Assembly: GCA_003254885.1 (NCBI GenBank)
Contig: QANT01007401.1
Span: 1 to 21,252 of the forward strand
Source of the DNA: Purshia tridentata
Lineage: Eukaryota > Streptophyta > Magnoliopsida > Rosales > Rosaceae
Length of the DNA stretch: 21,252 bases
Direction: 5' to 3'
Shown one piece after another: positions 8,747 to 20,365 of the stretch. The notes under the pieces are model-generated. The model had not been told where the DNA came from. It did no database searches and saw only the letters and a list, made by a program, of their open reading frames with translations. How positions within the stretch are numbered: the first letter of the stretch is position 1; the number at the start of each line of letters is the position of its first letter. A program made the translations under genes and the position numbers.

Positions 8747-10064
8747 GATAAGTTGATCAAACATTACACCAAATCAGCTCATCATAATCACCGATCATCT
8801 TTCCCAGCTTATATTATCACCAAATCACCAGTCAAATATCTTATTACATAAACTATCCAATATCAGCTGCCTGTATATTACATATGTAACAGTAACACCA
8901 AAATTTCCACAATATGTATAAGCAAAAACCTCTTCCCATCACAGAAACCTTTTCCCATCCCAAACATTAACATCAAAAGGCAGCTACTGCTATTAGGCTT
9001 TCCCCATTTCACCTAAAAAAAACTTTTGCTGAATGTTTGATAGACGTAGCATATACATAAGATATCAATAGTAAATACAAGTGAGAACAACGCAAAAACC
9101 AAATAAATAAGCAAACTATCTCTAAACAAACATATATTAGAAGTTGAAATTAAGCAATTAGAGAATAGTTAATCAATTAAAAAGGAATTTTAATTTATTT
9201 GAGACCAGTACCCATTCCAATGGGAAGATGATTACCAAAGTAGTACTTACATTTATTTTATATTGGAAAATACATGACACAAGTTAGAGGCTAATTGGTG
9301 CAACTGAACTTCTGACATCAATTGCTAAAATTATGCCTAATTTGCAACGGATATATACCTAACATATGTTTGCTTAAGAGAGAACCCAAAATTTATCATC
9401 AGACTGTAACGCCTGGTTGCAACATCTAGGGCGCTATTCACTTTGAAAGCGCCAGGTTAGTGTCATCTACTCATTTGTATCACCAAGCATGAAACATTCA
9501 CTTAGTCCCTCAAATGACAAAAACAATGATTTACTAACAGAGGAGTTAGAGAGCTAAGGGGCTGTTAAGCCAAAAACAATCACCTGTATAACTTGACCTA
9601 ATGCATAAAAATAAGGAACTATTTGAGGGTAACTTCAATATAGTTTTGGATAAAATGGAGTAATACAGCCCCTATTGTTTATTAGCACTATAGCATATGA
9701 TTCTTTACATATAAAATGGGAATTAAAATGTCTTTCCTTGGTAAAAATGTAAGAATATTCGTTCCCAAATCTGAACATGTACTAATGTATTCTCATATGC
9801 AATTAGCAAAGACCCAGAAAAATGTCTCTCCCCTCCCCCCCTCTATCTCTCTTTCAGAGTACAGAGCCACTACCAAATTAATGAAACAGATTTTGATAGA
9901 AAATAAAGTTACCAAAATGAATTTTGTTAGAGAATTGTCTTACCAAGCATTTATTCCATCTAGCAGTTGACTTAAGCCACTTCAATTGTCAGTGATAGAA
10001 TGACTAACCCTTTTATTGGTGGTATAAATTTCCATACTTGAGGTTTGGCGTCCTTATCCCTGCA

Positions 10065-10146
10065 TATCTGCAAAGAGATATGGATATTGGAATAAAAAAC
10101 TAATTATGCAAAGTCATTACAGTTATCTGCAAAGAGATATGCATAT
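10065..10146 (+). repeat. Direct repeat of 23 bp
   Basis: TATCTGCAAAGAGATATG followed by one variable base and ATAT occurs at 10065-10087 and 10124-10146. Confidence 0.8.
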
Positions 10147-10669
10147 CCATTTTGCATTTATCCATTATGTCTAGTTTAACAGCTAATTATAAGTATAGGA
10201 TCATCTAGTGGAAACTACCAAATAAATGAGGGTAAAACAGGCCCAGTACTCTCTCTATTCTGCAGTATGTTCCACAGTACTGCACTTACCATTTCTAATT
10301 CTACCCACTTCTCTTCCAAGTCGTACAGAATTTTAAAGAACCACTTCGAGTAATATCATCCATATATAATTATATATGCCAGAATATGTATTATACATCA
10401 TGGCCAAGGGTTGAATTGTTTATACATGATCTTTAATCTATGGAGAATAGGTCAAATGACCAACTACTACTACTTCAAATAGAAAGACGAAAACGAATTT
10501 GTACCCACTAATTTATCCGTTATCATTCGCCTTCACTAAAAAGGGTCAGTCCCCAATTCAAAAAAAAAAAAGAAAAAAAAAAAGAAGAAAAACCCCAAAA
10601 CCCAAATCATACATGCATACCAGAGTCAATCTCTTCTCCAACTATCTGAGGCAGATTGTCGGTATTGTG

Positions 10670-10835
10670 GCGGAGAGATAAGATAGCGAGAGTGATAGAC
10701 AAATCAATGGGTGTGAGATGAGATGAAGGAGTGCGAGAGAGAGAGAGAGAGAGAGAGATTGAGTGAGAGACTTTCTGAGATGAGGGAGCGAGAGAGAGAT
10801 CGAGTGAGATGTGTGAGATGTGTGAGATGAGTGAA
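10670..10835 (+). repeat. GA-rich simple repeat
   Basis: A (GA)n run at about 10734-10758 sits in a longer GAGA/GTGTGAGATG-rich block. The serine-rich reading frames on the other strand are products of this composition. Confidence 0.85.
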
Positions 10836-12146
10836 TCAGACCCATGGCAAGACTCGCAAAAACACAGGAAGAGCAGGGGCAAAATGGACTTTTCTATAGT
10901 GAACAGCTTACGAACAATATGAACAGTATTGCAGGCGCTGGGCGTTTACAATAAAACTAGCAATCAATCATGCCCGCGCGATGCTGTGGATGCTAAAAGT
11001 CTATAAAATATAGAGATGGGTTATAAAATTTTAATAGAAAGCTTATAAAATTTAATGGAATGATAGGATTTTTTACATATATGCAAAAATATGGTTGTAA
11101 ACACTAACATCAACCAAGTTTAACTTAAAAAATGTAGATTGATTGTATGTTCTATATGATGGTGAGACAATTGTATGTAACATTAAACAAAAGATAAGTT
11201 GTATTTAAGTGGGTCATTGTTCAAAAGTTTTTAGATGGTTGTTCAGAGGTGGCTTAATGAATTTTGGGGGATTCTTCTTCTCTGTTGGTGGGCTTCTCAT
11301 CTGCTTTGTTGTCATCTGCAGGGCTTTCTCTTCTCTTTTGCTGCCTTCTGCATAATAGAGGACCAGAGTCTATAGATTCAAACTCCCGAGCATACCAAAC
11401 TTAAACCAACTTCAGCTATTTTGGTTGAAAAGACCCATATTCTGACCAAGCTCTAAAGCCAATCCGGCTAAAATTCCTTTCAATGTTATTCCCAACATCA
11501 CTCAAGGTCTTGCTGGCCTAACTCACACCCGCCTCAATAATATTCTTTATTCACCTTGTGTTTAAAATTAATTGGCTCATGTCTACGACTGAACATTATT
11601 TTTGTAGTTCACTGACTTTTATTTAGATTATTTATTCTTTATTAAAAAGTAAAATAAAACTCCATGTACAACCACTTCCACACAGAAAAAAAAAAATAAT
11701 TTGCATGCAGCACTCAAACACCCAATGAGCAATATCAATACATGTATAAATATTTTGCAGACGTGATAAAATTAATTATTTTTCCAATTACAATTCTGTG
11801 GTAGAAGACCTTTTTCATGGACAACACCAAGTCACAGACCAGAGAAACTAATTAAAATCAATATGAAAGAGTTTACTCCAGTATTTTTTTTTTTCTAGGT
11901 ATTATATGCAAGTAAAATTCAAAACCACTATATGGAAAACCAATATACATATATCTACATAGAACACAAACACACCCCAGTTTTTGCAGCCTCCTACTCT
12001 TTAAAGATTTCCACTTCGATACAGGGGCTTCATAAATCTACAAAGCAGAATGAAGCCAGCATACTGAGAACTTTAGAAAAAATAAAGCATTGGAAAGAAA
12101 AGGGAAATATGTAAATCAAAGAGGGATTCTTACATTATTTAGAAGC

Positions 12147-12170
12147 ATGGTTTGTACATGGTTTGTACAT
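12147..12170 (+). repeat. Short tandem duplication, 11-bp unit
   Basis: CATGGTTTGTA is repeated twice in a row and followed by CAT. Confidence 0.8.
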
Positions 12171-13204
12171 TATCAGTAATGAAGTTGGAAATATAAATTA
12201 AAGTCGGCAGAGATCCAACTTTGAAATTATTTATAGTCTCTTTTCCTTCCATTCCTCTGTAAGAACCACCACACTTAAGGTATCAGCACCAAAGCATAAA
12301 AAAAAAAAAAATACATAAAGATTAAAATGAAGCAAGACCATCATGGCTTATAGCTCACATCACCTTCTTCGGCTTGACATATCTGACTGGTAACATCATT
12401 TGTTGATTTTGGACAGTGGTAAACATAGAATGTGACACAATATAGAACACATAAAAAAACCAGTGAATGGTAACTATTCCAGGGACAGAGTAGTGTGAGG
12501 ATGGGATCTGAAGATTTTTTTCATTATAAGAAACAAATTTTATTTCCAAACAAAATAGAGTAGATTCATGGTGGGCAAAATGTCCACTTCAACAATACAT
12601 CATTGAAAATAACAGCTTAAACAGCAAAACGTGAACATAAACATTTAAATTCGCCAAAAACAACACCTTTCCAAAAAGAGCCGTGCATATCGCTGGAATT
12701 ACCCAGCTCAATTCAGTTCCCTAAACAGCCTCCACCATAATTGTAGAGCAACTGGTAACAGTGGACGAAAAATTGGGGGCATCTGAAGATGAATATCCTC
12801 CTTTTTCAGCATTTATTTCTCATCAATATAATCCCCCACCATTTCCTAGCAGCCACGGCCTACAGGTTTCAACAAAGCTTAAAAGTATAGATGGGATGGG
12901 ATTCAAGCGGGTTGAACAGAAGAAGGGAAAGATGAGGGAGATTGAAGCAACAGCTGCAAAGCTGGTGCCAGAGATACCTTAGTGGGAGAAAATTCATTCA
13001 TGTCAGCTGCATAAGTGCATTCAAGTTTAGTTGAACCCTGCCATTAAGTGAAACAGCAATTTAAATATGGATCTGACTTTAATGGTATATCAAGTACCTA
13101 ATCATTTTCTCAAGATATCACACGGTTCCAGTTATAAGGTAATAGAAAACCATCATACAAATTATGTATAAAATATGTGAGCCAAAATTCACATAAATAC
13201 AAAT

Positions 13205-13990
13205 GAATATGATGAGAACATACCATGATTGAGGCTTCACCAGCAAAATTGGTACCTCTCCAATGGAACCTGTACTGATCACAGAAAGAAATCTGAATGA
13301 ACACCATAACCCATGAGAATTGAAAATAGAAAACATGGAGCCAGTTACAATACAACTGGGGACATTTATTCCAATCAAATCCTTTGACTGAATTGTATTC
13401 CTCGTAATGGCTTGTGTTTTAGCAATAATATCAATCATTTCAAAACTCAGTGGAATTGTCCTACAAAAGATCAACAGCTTGTTTTGTGGTAATTCTGAGC
13501 TCCTTCTTGACAGGTTCTGATGAGTTGTTGAGGTCATTGACTTGAAGCAAAGAGGAAGCACCACCAGGCCTCAAATCAAGCTTCTGAATGCTCTTTTCCT
13601 GGGTCGACTCCTGCCACCTCCGATAGACAATCAGAGGCCACCAAGATGCTCGAATCCTCAAGAGAAAGGAGAATAGGTTGGTGGAAGGTCGCAACACCAC
13701 TGAAATCGAAGTCGACGCCAGCGAGAGGCTTGGATCGGACTGGCTCGATCCGCCACCGTCACTGGCTTTCTGGGTTGATTGTGACCACCGAAAGAATGAG
13801 GAGGAAGAGGAGAGCTCGAGGTGGGTGGTCTGGTCCCCATCCCTCGTCGAACAGCGAAGATTCCAAGAGAGAGAAAGAAGAAAGAGAAGAGGAGGGCTCT
13901 GCGTGTGCGTGGTACTAAACCCAAGGAGAGAGCGTGTCTGAAAGAGAAATGGCTTTAGGAGCGTGAAAACCAAAGAGACAAACAAACTGA
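13205..13990 (-). other. GC-richer, possibly captured block in H2, product not recognised
   Basis: The block is richer in G and C than the rest of H2 and is open in several frames. On the minus strand one frame is open for 179 codons (14000-13461) and an overlapping one for 148 codons (13564-13118). An exon-like piece with AG before and GT after lies at about 13275-13228 (minus). None of the translations matches a family I know, and several frames are open at once, so a real protein is doubtful. It may be fragments of captured host exons or a captured leader. Confidence 0.3.
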
Positions 13991-14437
13991 CAGACCTCAT
14001 CTAAGAACCCAATGACCAAAGAGGACAAAGAAAAACCCCTAACCCCAACACAGCCACCAGATCAAAAATTTTTTTGAGTGTGAGAAGAATTAGAAGGAAA
14101 AGACATGCATGGCAGAAGACGTAAGAAAGCAGAACAGCTAAGGGCAAAAACGAAATATCACGAAAAAGACTAAAATAGACAGAACAAATATTCAAATGAC
14201 AACACAACAAACCGTGAAAAAAATAACCAGTGCAAGGGCAAAATCGCTTTTTCATGGTGAACAGTTTATGAACAGTGTGAATAGTGCCCGACATGATTGT
14301 GTTATAGTATATGTAAAACTAGCAATTGTGCCGGTGCGAAGCCACGGGTGCTAAAAGACTATAAAATGTGCAGAAGGCTTGTAAAATTTTAGTAATAAGC
14401 TTATAAAATTTTAATGGAAAGATAAAAGACTTTTTAC

Positions 14438-14459
14438 ATATATATATATATATATATAT
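14438..14459 (+). repeat. (AT)n microsatellite
   Basis: A run of about 22 bases of AT dinucleotides, close to the 3' end of H3. Confidence 0.95.
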
Positions 14460-16040
14460 GAAAACCTTAAATCTTTCATTGTTGATAGCTAAAAATAACT
14501 ACTTAGAAAACACTTAATAAAATAAAAACTACAAATACAACTCTTTTATGATTCTACTTAAATATTATTATTCTTAAGTCATGGAAACTGCTTTATTAAA
14601 ATTATGTCTAATTGTCTAAGGGATTGAAATTTCAATAATAAAACTTTCTTAACAAATGCTAAAAAAATAATTTCTCATAAACTTTCCATATGAAATTTAT
14701 TAAATATTTCCACAAAATGAAAGTCCACCTACAATCATTATTTGCAATCCAAACCTCAAGATAATCCATATAAGTTAAATCATAAATTCAAGAAAATGAC
14801 TATCAAAATTTGACCACATTGACCAATTCTTTCATCTAACTAAACCATATTTGACAGCCTTGGCATTCATACAATCCCACATTCAATGGCATAACACGTG
14901 TTGCCTAAAAAGAAGATACCCTCTACAATAAATCTGCCACAAAAGATCTAATTGAGAAAGAAATTCAAAATTACAGCAAAATGGGGTAGCAGAGAATTGT
15001 GGAAACGGGCACAGCGTCCATAAATGGTTATGGTTAGAGGTTGGTTTTGATTACTCACGAACAACCTAAGACAATTGATTTAATATATTGAATTTGTAGA
15101 TATGAATAATATGCTTAAATGTATTGAATAGAAACTAACCTCTTGTTTAACAAAATAAAAAATGAAACAGTTTGAAGGTCACCGTTGGAAAAGCAGGACA
15201 ACAGTACCTACGAAACATGAATTTTTTCATTAAAAGTGCAACAATTGGTTATTCTAATGGACAAAACATATAAATTAAAATAGTTGACCACAACAACCAA
15301 AAAAAAACAAAATTGACATAGAAGGCAAATGAAATGATGGGAAACCTTGTGGCCAAAAAAAAAAAATGAAGAGAAAGCTTAAATATCAAAGCATTAGAGA
15401 GGAGAACTAAATTAAAAAAAGTGGCTTAGAGGTTTATCAACCCTATAAACCTATTTGGGGAAAAAAAAAAAAGAGGTTAATAAAAAATAGACAAAAAAAA
15501 AAAAAGAGTAAAACACATTAGAAAAAATAATTACAAACAATAAAGCTCCTTCTCTAATTGGTTACTTTAAATTAATTATTGTAAAACCAGAAAAGAGAAC
15601 TATTGTAAAACCAGCAATAAAAATCTATAGAATTCTTTAAGAGAAAAAAAATATATAAAAAATAGAAATCAAATGTACACAAAGATTGTATTCATGAAGT
15701 AACAATGCAAAAAGAAAATATAAAAGCAAACTCTGGTAGCATAAAGAGAAGAAAAAAATACAAAACAACTTATCCGGTAAAGATGAGAACACAACCTTAT
15801 GGTAAAAGTGATTGTAGCAACTCAGAAGCCAATCACCCTAAAAAATAGAGGCAGCTCAATAGGTGGCAACACAACTGTCATTGGATAAAAAAAGCAGAGA
15901 AATTATAATAGTTATAAGTGAAAGCTTAATTAAATAGATGTAAAGAAAGATTTGCCAAAAATATAAATTATTTTATTAGGTAAAAGAACTATCAAAATCA
16001 TCTTAGAACTATTGATTCGGGTGCTTAGCATTATAAATCA
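14460..16040. other. AT-rich interior of H3, no gene recognised
   Basis: Very A-rich on the plus strand with several A runs (for example 15353-15366, 15461-15472, 15494-15506). A 24-base-spaced repeat of ATTGTAAAACCAG occurs at about 15578 and 15602. A piece at 15131-15230 resembles 17184-17291. No exon can be supported. Confidence 0.5.
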
Positions 16041-16043
16041 CCA

Positions 16044-16386
16044 CCAGTCAGATCCTAACCAAACTATTAATTCGGTTACAGGAATTTATATTTCTTTTAG
16101 GATAAAAAAACTAACAGAAAATATTAAAAAGATGCAGACCCTAATTTACAACTTGTAAATTGAAGAACCTCTAATTTACCGAGCAATACTGGCTCATAAG
16201 TTCATCAAATGAGCTTAACTTCATAACCAATTAGATCCTAACCAAACTAATTAGTCGGTTAAAGGAATTTATATTTCTTTCAGAATAAAAAAGCTAACAG
16301 AATCATTTACAACTTGTAAAAAGAAGAACCTCTAACTTAGCGAGCAATACAGGCTTATAAGTTCATCAAATGAGTTTAACTTTATA
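16044..16386 (+). repeat. Imperfect tandem duplication with 183-bp period
   Basis: Unit 1 (16044-16226) and unit 2 (16227-16386) share CAGATCCTAACCAAACTA or a near copy, GGAATTTATATTTCTTT, TTTACAACTTGTAAA and GTTCATCAAATGAG. Unit 2 lacks about 20 bases in the middle. Confidence 0.8.
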
Positions 16387-16399
16387 AATATAAATAGGC

Positions 16400-16656
16400 A
16401 CATCATATTCTCTACTGTGATTATGGAAGAAACACACTTATCCATAGCTCCCCGTAATGTCATGTCCTTGATGATTCTAGCAGGTGCTGGTTGGTAGTAC
16501 TTTTTCAATTTACCCAAATTTGGAAAGAACTGCACCCTTTTGTCAGGAAGATAAATAGGAGATTTCATTGTTCCATTGTCACAAACTTTCCAATGTGGTC
16601 CCATTTCTTTGGTCCTTTACCAGTTCCCTCAATATAACTAAATGGAGTTTCATCAC
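16400..16656 (-). pseudogene. Alpha carbonic anhydrase gene fragment captured in H3
   Basis: Intact alpha carbonic anhydrases hydrate CO2 to bicarbonate with zinc held by three histidines and are secreted or chloroplast proteins in plants. After an AG acceptor at 16658-16657 the minus strand reads DETPFSYIEGTGKGPKKW, then a small deletion shifts frame. It continues PHWKVCDNGTMKSPIYLPDK, RVQFFPNLGKLKKYYQPAPA, RIIK and DMTLRGAM. This matches the N-terminal part of the family, including the SPID motif (here SPIY). The zinc-binding HWH region is not present, so the piece cannot be active. It has the same orientation as the Helitron unit, as is common for captured exons. The upstream signal-peptide exon and downstream exons were not found. 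Confidence 0.85.
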
Positions 16657-16941
16657 CTATGCATAGAAAATATGTTAGTTATATCAAAAGGTAGGTCTGT
16701 CCTCAAAGGCAAGAATTAAGATGATTTTTCTCACATATATATATATATTTTTCATCTACCACTGCCCTACTATGTAAAAAACATAAAAATATTCCATTTT
16801 AACATGACCCATATTTACAGTTCCCCTGTGGGAGAGAGAGCAACAATTTTTTGGTCTGAGCATCTTTTCTTTATCAGACATAAAGAAAAGATTTGCTGTA
16901 AACACTAAAAGGAATTTGAAATCATATTAAGAAATAAAAAA

Positions 16942-17034
16942 TTAGAAGGAAACTATTCACCAAAAAAGTTGAAAAGAAATTGAGATTGATTCAACCCATT
17001 ATAAAAAAGTTAGAAGGAAACTATTCACCAAAAA
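16942..17034 (+). repeat. Perfect 25-bp direct repeat
   Basis: The string starting TTAGAAGGAAACTATTCACC is at 16942-16966 and 17010-17034, 68 bases apart. Confidence 0.85.
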
Positions 17035-17291
17035 CTATTGAAATGGCACACTATATATTTAAAAAACAATTAGTTATAGTTGTTATATATGCAGAGCATT
17101 TTTAAAGATGAACACATGTATATGCCAATCATATAAATAAATTCAAGAAAACAAAACATAATATGCTGAAAAAGTGTAAAAAATTGAAACTCACCTCTTC
17201 CTTAACAGGATAGCAAGCACCGATGAAAAAGTTAGAGAATCACTGTTGTAAAACCAGTAAAACAGCACCTACAAAAAATACATTTTTTTGT

Positions 17292-18705
17292 TATAACCGA
17301 CACCAAACCAGGTTTATAAACCAAATGACATGAACTGCATAAAGTTGACACTCACAATTATCAAAATAACTGATAATCACCAAAAAGCATGGGCATGTTG
17401 TGAAAATCTTAAACATTACAAATCACAGTAAACCAACTTGATATCTCAAGCACCAAAACCCAGCAAATGAATAGTCATATAAAATAAAATGTTCCAAAGC
17501 ACAATTTCTCATAGAGTACATCTTTACCAATAGAAAGCCATCTTTATCAACATTGAGGAAAAAAAAAAATTAGCACACCAAAAGTCATAAAGCCACCACA
17601 AAAACACAAACTTGTAGCTCAATACAGACAAATGAAAAAATGACAACCAAAGCAAGACAAAGTTTACATAGAAATTTATCAACCCTACAAAGAAATAAAG
17701 AAAACCTAACAAAATGAAAACCTCTTGTAAATCTGTCCATGTGGTTACTAAGGCCTGTGTCATAGTGTTTTAATTCCTTATTTTCATATTTAATTAAACA
17801 CTTAAAATTAGCAAGCATATGGAGTTTGAAGTATTTCAATAAAAACTTTAGGAGATTTTTTCATGTTAAGACCTTAACTAATCCTTTTAGTTTTTGGGCA
17901 TGAACAAAGCATGCCTATGTTCCCATCCATGGTTAAAATAGAATGTCAGCAATAAATAGATGGGTTGGGCCAAATGAAGAGTAAAATAATTTCATTCTTA
18001 TTTTTTTTAAAAAAAAAAATTGAACAACCAGAAAAAGGGAAAAGAAAATAGCAGCAGTCCTAGGAGGGGAAAACACACCCCTACCCCTGCCCCCGAGGGC
18101 CTGCCTCTCTGATTCACAGTATGGCAAAAAAAGCTGTTCTGCCTCTTTGCCAGCCTTATCCCATTTTAGGTATGGAGTCATGGTCGAGTTAGTGTAGCTG
18201 TTGAGTTTGGAAGCCATGACAAAATCTGCACAAAGAAGTACCACTTGAGCAAGAAATTAAGACACATGAAAAAGAGAGACAAATAGCTAAAATTTAAAAC
18301 GAAAATATCATATATGTATTAGGCTAGCAACTACAATAATCAGCAAACTAATGTGGAGTAAAATACACAAGGAAGTTGGTCTATTAATGTTAGTAACGTT
18401 TTGGATTATGAAGATTTTATTACCAGAGTATAAGAAATCAGAGGGGTTTTCAAAATTTCAGTAATATATTATGATAATGACCAAATAAATAGCATAAAAA
18501 AGACAACTTACAGCAGTGATTTTGTTCTCTTGAGAAACTTCAGCATGGTTGATTAGGAACTTAACTGCATTAGCAGTAGTAAGATGTAAAACTATGAAAA
18601 GTTAATCGAATGCATTTAATCATACCCAACCACCATTTAATCAAGCCCAACCACCATCATTGAAGTTCTCTAATTGCCAGTGGAAAATGATGTTGGGAAA
18701 ACAAT

Positions 18706-18736
<31 letters not shown>

Positions 18737-19320
18737 ATATTAATAGATTTTGCAAGTCCTGATGATATGCTTACTGAGAATTATTAAAAAAGAAAGGGAA
18801 ACATACCAAAGGTGTCATACACTGGGAGGCTCCATTCCTAGAACACTGAGCTGCGGAAGGCTTGAAATGAAGTGAAGTGATCCTCCATCTCATAGAATTA
18901 ATAGGGCACTGTAGCACCAAAAAGAGAGGTTTACTCTCATAAATAAAGACTCTTATTATTCTACTCTGTTACACACATGCATAACGTACACAGGAATACA
19001 GTTTTACCTGTAGTTCTAATGGATTCATATTTTTTTATTTTAGAATATAAATTTTGGGTTATCCAATATGTCTGTATGTGGTGAAGATGCATAATTTAAA
19101 GGATTTCTACCTAATTAAGCTAAAATTTCATATACTACAAATGTATCCAGAATATCAGTAACTAAGGAATACCAAATCTCAAAAGTTCTCAAACTTTTCA
19201 CTTTTAATCAATGATTGGGAGTTCTTAGGGGTGAAAGTTGTCCAAAAACACCCAAGAACACCCCCAAATTCGAACTCCAAAGGGAACCAGAAATGGGTTC
19301 TTAAACCCCAAATTCTAAAT
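17292..19320. other. Interior of H3 without recognised gene
   Basis: A minus-strand open frame at 18244-17933 contains KLNSYTNSTMTPYLKWDKAG and follows an acceptor-like TTTGTGCAG, so it might be a captured exon, but I do not recognise it. A 21-base tandem repeat (CATTTAATCATACCCAACCAC type) is at 18613-18654. The rest is AT-rich. Confidence 0.4.
18706..18732 (+). repeat. (AC)n microsatellite
   Basis: About 13 AC units followed by ATATAAT. Confidence 0.95.
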
Positions 19321-19379
19321 TCTAAAAGTCAAACAATCCACCAATAATTTCATGTGGGTTTTGAAGCCCATGAAAGGGG

Positions 19380-19640
19380 GAGAAGAACCCACCTGGAATT
19401 GCGAAAATTCGACACCGGAGTTGGCCGGAATCGAGGAAAGAAGCGGCAGCAATCACGGGCTTTCCGGCCTTGATTCTCTTCCCTGAGTCGGCGGCCGGCG
19501 AACGGGCGATGCGGGCTGTGATGACCGGTTGGAGAGGGTCCTTTTTCAACCGGTGGGGGGGCTTGACGTCACCGCACAGAGAAGTTCCAACGGCACAGGT
19601 GGCGGGTCGCTCTCTACTTTCTCTCTTCCTTCCTTTTTCT
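19380..19640 (-). other. GC-rich block near the 5' end of H3, product not recognised
   Basis: This block is clearly richer in G and C than its surroundings and contains GGCCGG-rich strings such as GAGTCGGCGGCCGGCGAAC. A minus-strand frame of 122 codons runs across it, but its translation matches nothing I know and other frames are open too. It occupies the same place in H3 as the GC-rich block 13600-13900 in H2, just inside the shared 5' leader. Confidence 0.35.
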
Positions 19641-19990
19641 GGAAAGTGTAGGTGATATTTGTGATGTATACAGATCTGATGACAACCCAATGAACATAGA
19701 GGACACGCACAAAACCCCTAACCACAACAATGCCATCAGATCAAAAAATTTTGTGGATGTGAGAAGGCACAAAAGGAAATAGAAGGAATGGCAACAGACG
19801 TAGTAAACGAAAGATAGAAGGGCAAAAACGGAAAAGAGTTCAAAAGACAGAAAGGGGAACAGCTAAAACTATAATGACAACCAAAAGAAGCGTGAATGAA
19901 GGAGGGCAAAAAGGCTTTTTCACAGTGAACAGTTTATGAACAGTGCATAATGAACAATATGAATAGTATTGCGTTATAGTATATGTATAA

Positions 19991-20365
19991 TATATATATA
20001 ATTTTATAATAAATTTTAATGTCAAACCAATTTAAAATACTCTAAACTTAAACTATATAATAACATAAATAGTTTATAAACTATATGGTATTATAAACTA
20101 TAATAGAGATTTTGATTTATTTTATAATAGGAATTAAACATATACAAACATATATAAACTATATAAAAATTTAATATATATAATTTGCAAATTGGATCAA
20201 ATATATCCGTGGTTTTTAATATTAATATCCATATCTGATCCACAAATTACCGATCGGATCGATATTCACAAATACAAAATTGCATATTAAATCGATATAA
20301 TATTCACAATTTGTGGATTAAATCAGATCGATAAGTGAATTTTTCAATATATTTGTGCACTTCTA
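19991..20365. mobile_element. Right portion of the hAT-like element
   Basis: AT-rich sequence with a subterminal block holding GGATCAAATATATCC, GATCGGATCGATA and the right terminus TTTGTGCACTTCTA. Together with 7921-8204 it makes up the hAT-like element. Confidence 0.6.

Larger units (their letters stand above)
8205..10956 (-). mobile_element. Helitron-like unit H1 (minus strand)
   Basis: The 3' terminus, read on the minus strand, ends GGGCACAATTGCTAG next to a T, the CTRR-T rule of Helitrons. The GC hairpin before it is eroded. The first 75 bases match the ends of H2 and H3 (GTGCCC, ATGCTGAAAG, TTTAATGGAAAGATA). Its other end at about 10870-10956 carries GGGCAAAATGGACTTTTC and GTGAACAG, related to the opposite ends of H2 and H3. 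No RepHel helicase is present, so it is non-autonomous. No cargo gene could be recognised in the AT-rich interior. Confidence 0.6.
10957..14318 (-). mobile_element. Helitron-like unit H2 (minus strand)
   Basis: The 3' terminus is at 10957 with CTAG next to an A on the plus strand, then TGCCCGCGCGATGCTGTGG, an eroded form of a CCGCG/CGCGG hairpin. The next about 100 bases (TGCTAAAAGTCTATAAAATA and on to TTAATGGAATGATAGG) match the H3 end. The opposite end, about 13980-14318, aligns over its whole length with 19665-19990 of H3, including GTGAACAGTTTATGAACAGT and GTTATAGTATATGTA. The interior is unlike that of H3, as expected for cargo exchange. It is non-autonomous. Confidence 0.65.
15131..17291 (+). 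repeat. Diverged direct repeat pair in H3 (15131-15230 and 17184-17291)
   Basis: Both copies begin GAAACT-ACCTCTT and continue with CAC(C/T)GTTG, AAAACCAG-like, ACAG(T/C)ACCTAC and a T-rich end. The similarity is imperfect, so the duplication is old. On the minus strand both carry GTAGGT and AGGTGAG-like splice-site motifs, which may mean that they were exons. Confidence 0.5.
14319..19990 (-). mobile_element. Helitron-like unit H3 (minus strand)
   Basis: The 3' terminus at 14319 reads on the minus strand GCACCGGCACAATTGCTAG, with stem CCGTG/CACCGG (one bulge) around loop GCTTCG just before it. It follows directly on the outer end of H2. The opposite end is placed near 19990 from its match to H2 (GTTATAGTATATGTA at 19972-19987). 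The exact terminus, expected to be TC on the minus strand, is not clear. The interior holds an alpha carbonic anhydrase fragment, tandem duplications and simple repeats. No RepHel gene is seen. Confidence 0.6.

Noticed and set aside
9405..9456. Partial inverted repeat with CGCCTGG and CCAGG
   Set aside because: The arms match only in a few bases and do not form a convincing stem.
10607..10882. Ser/Leu-rich minus-strand frames
   Set aside because: They are translations of the GA repeat.
13461..14000. 179-codon minus-strand frame as a real gene
   Set aside because: It runs through the shared Helitron leader and a GC-rich block where other frames are open as well. No family match, and its start lies in the element's non-coding end.
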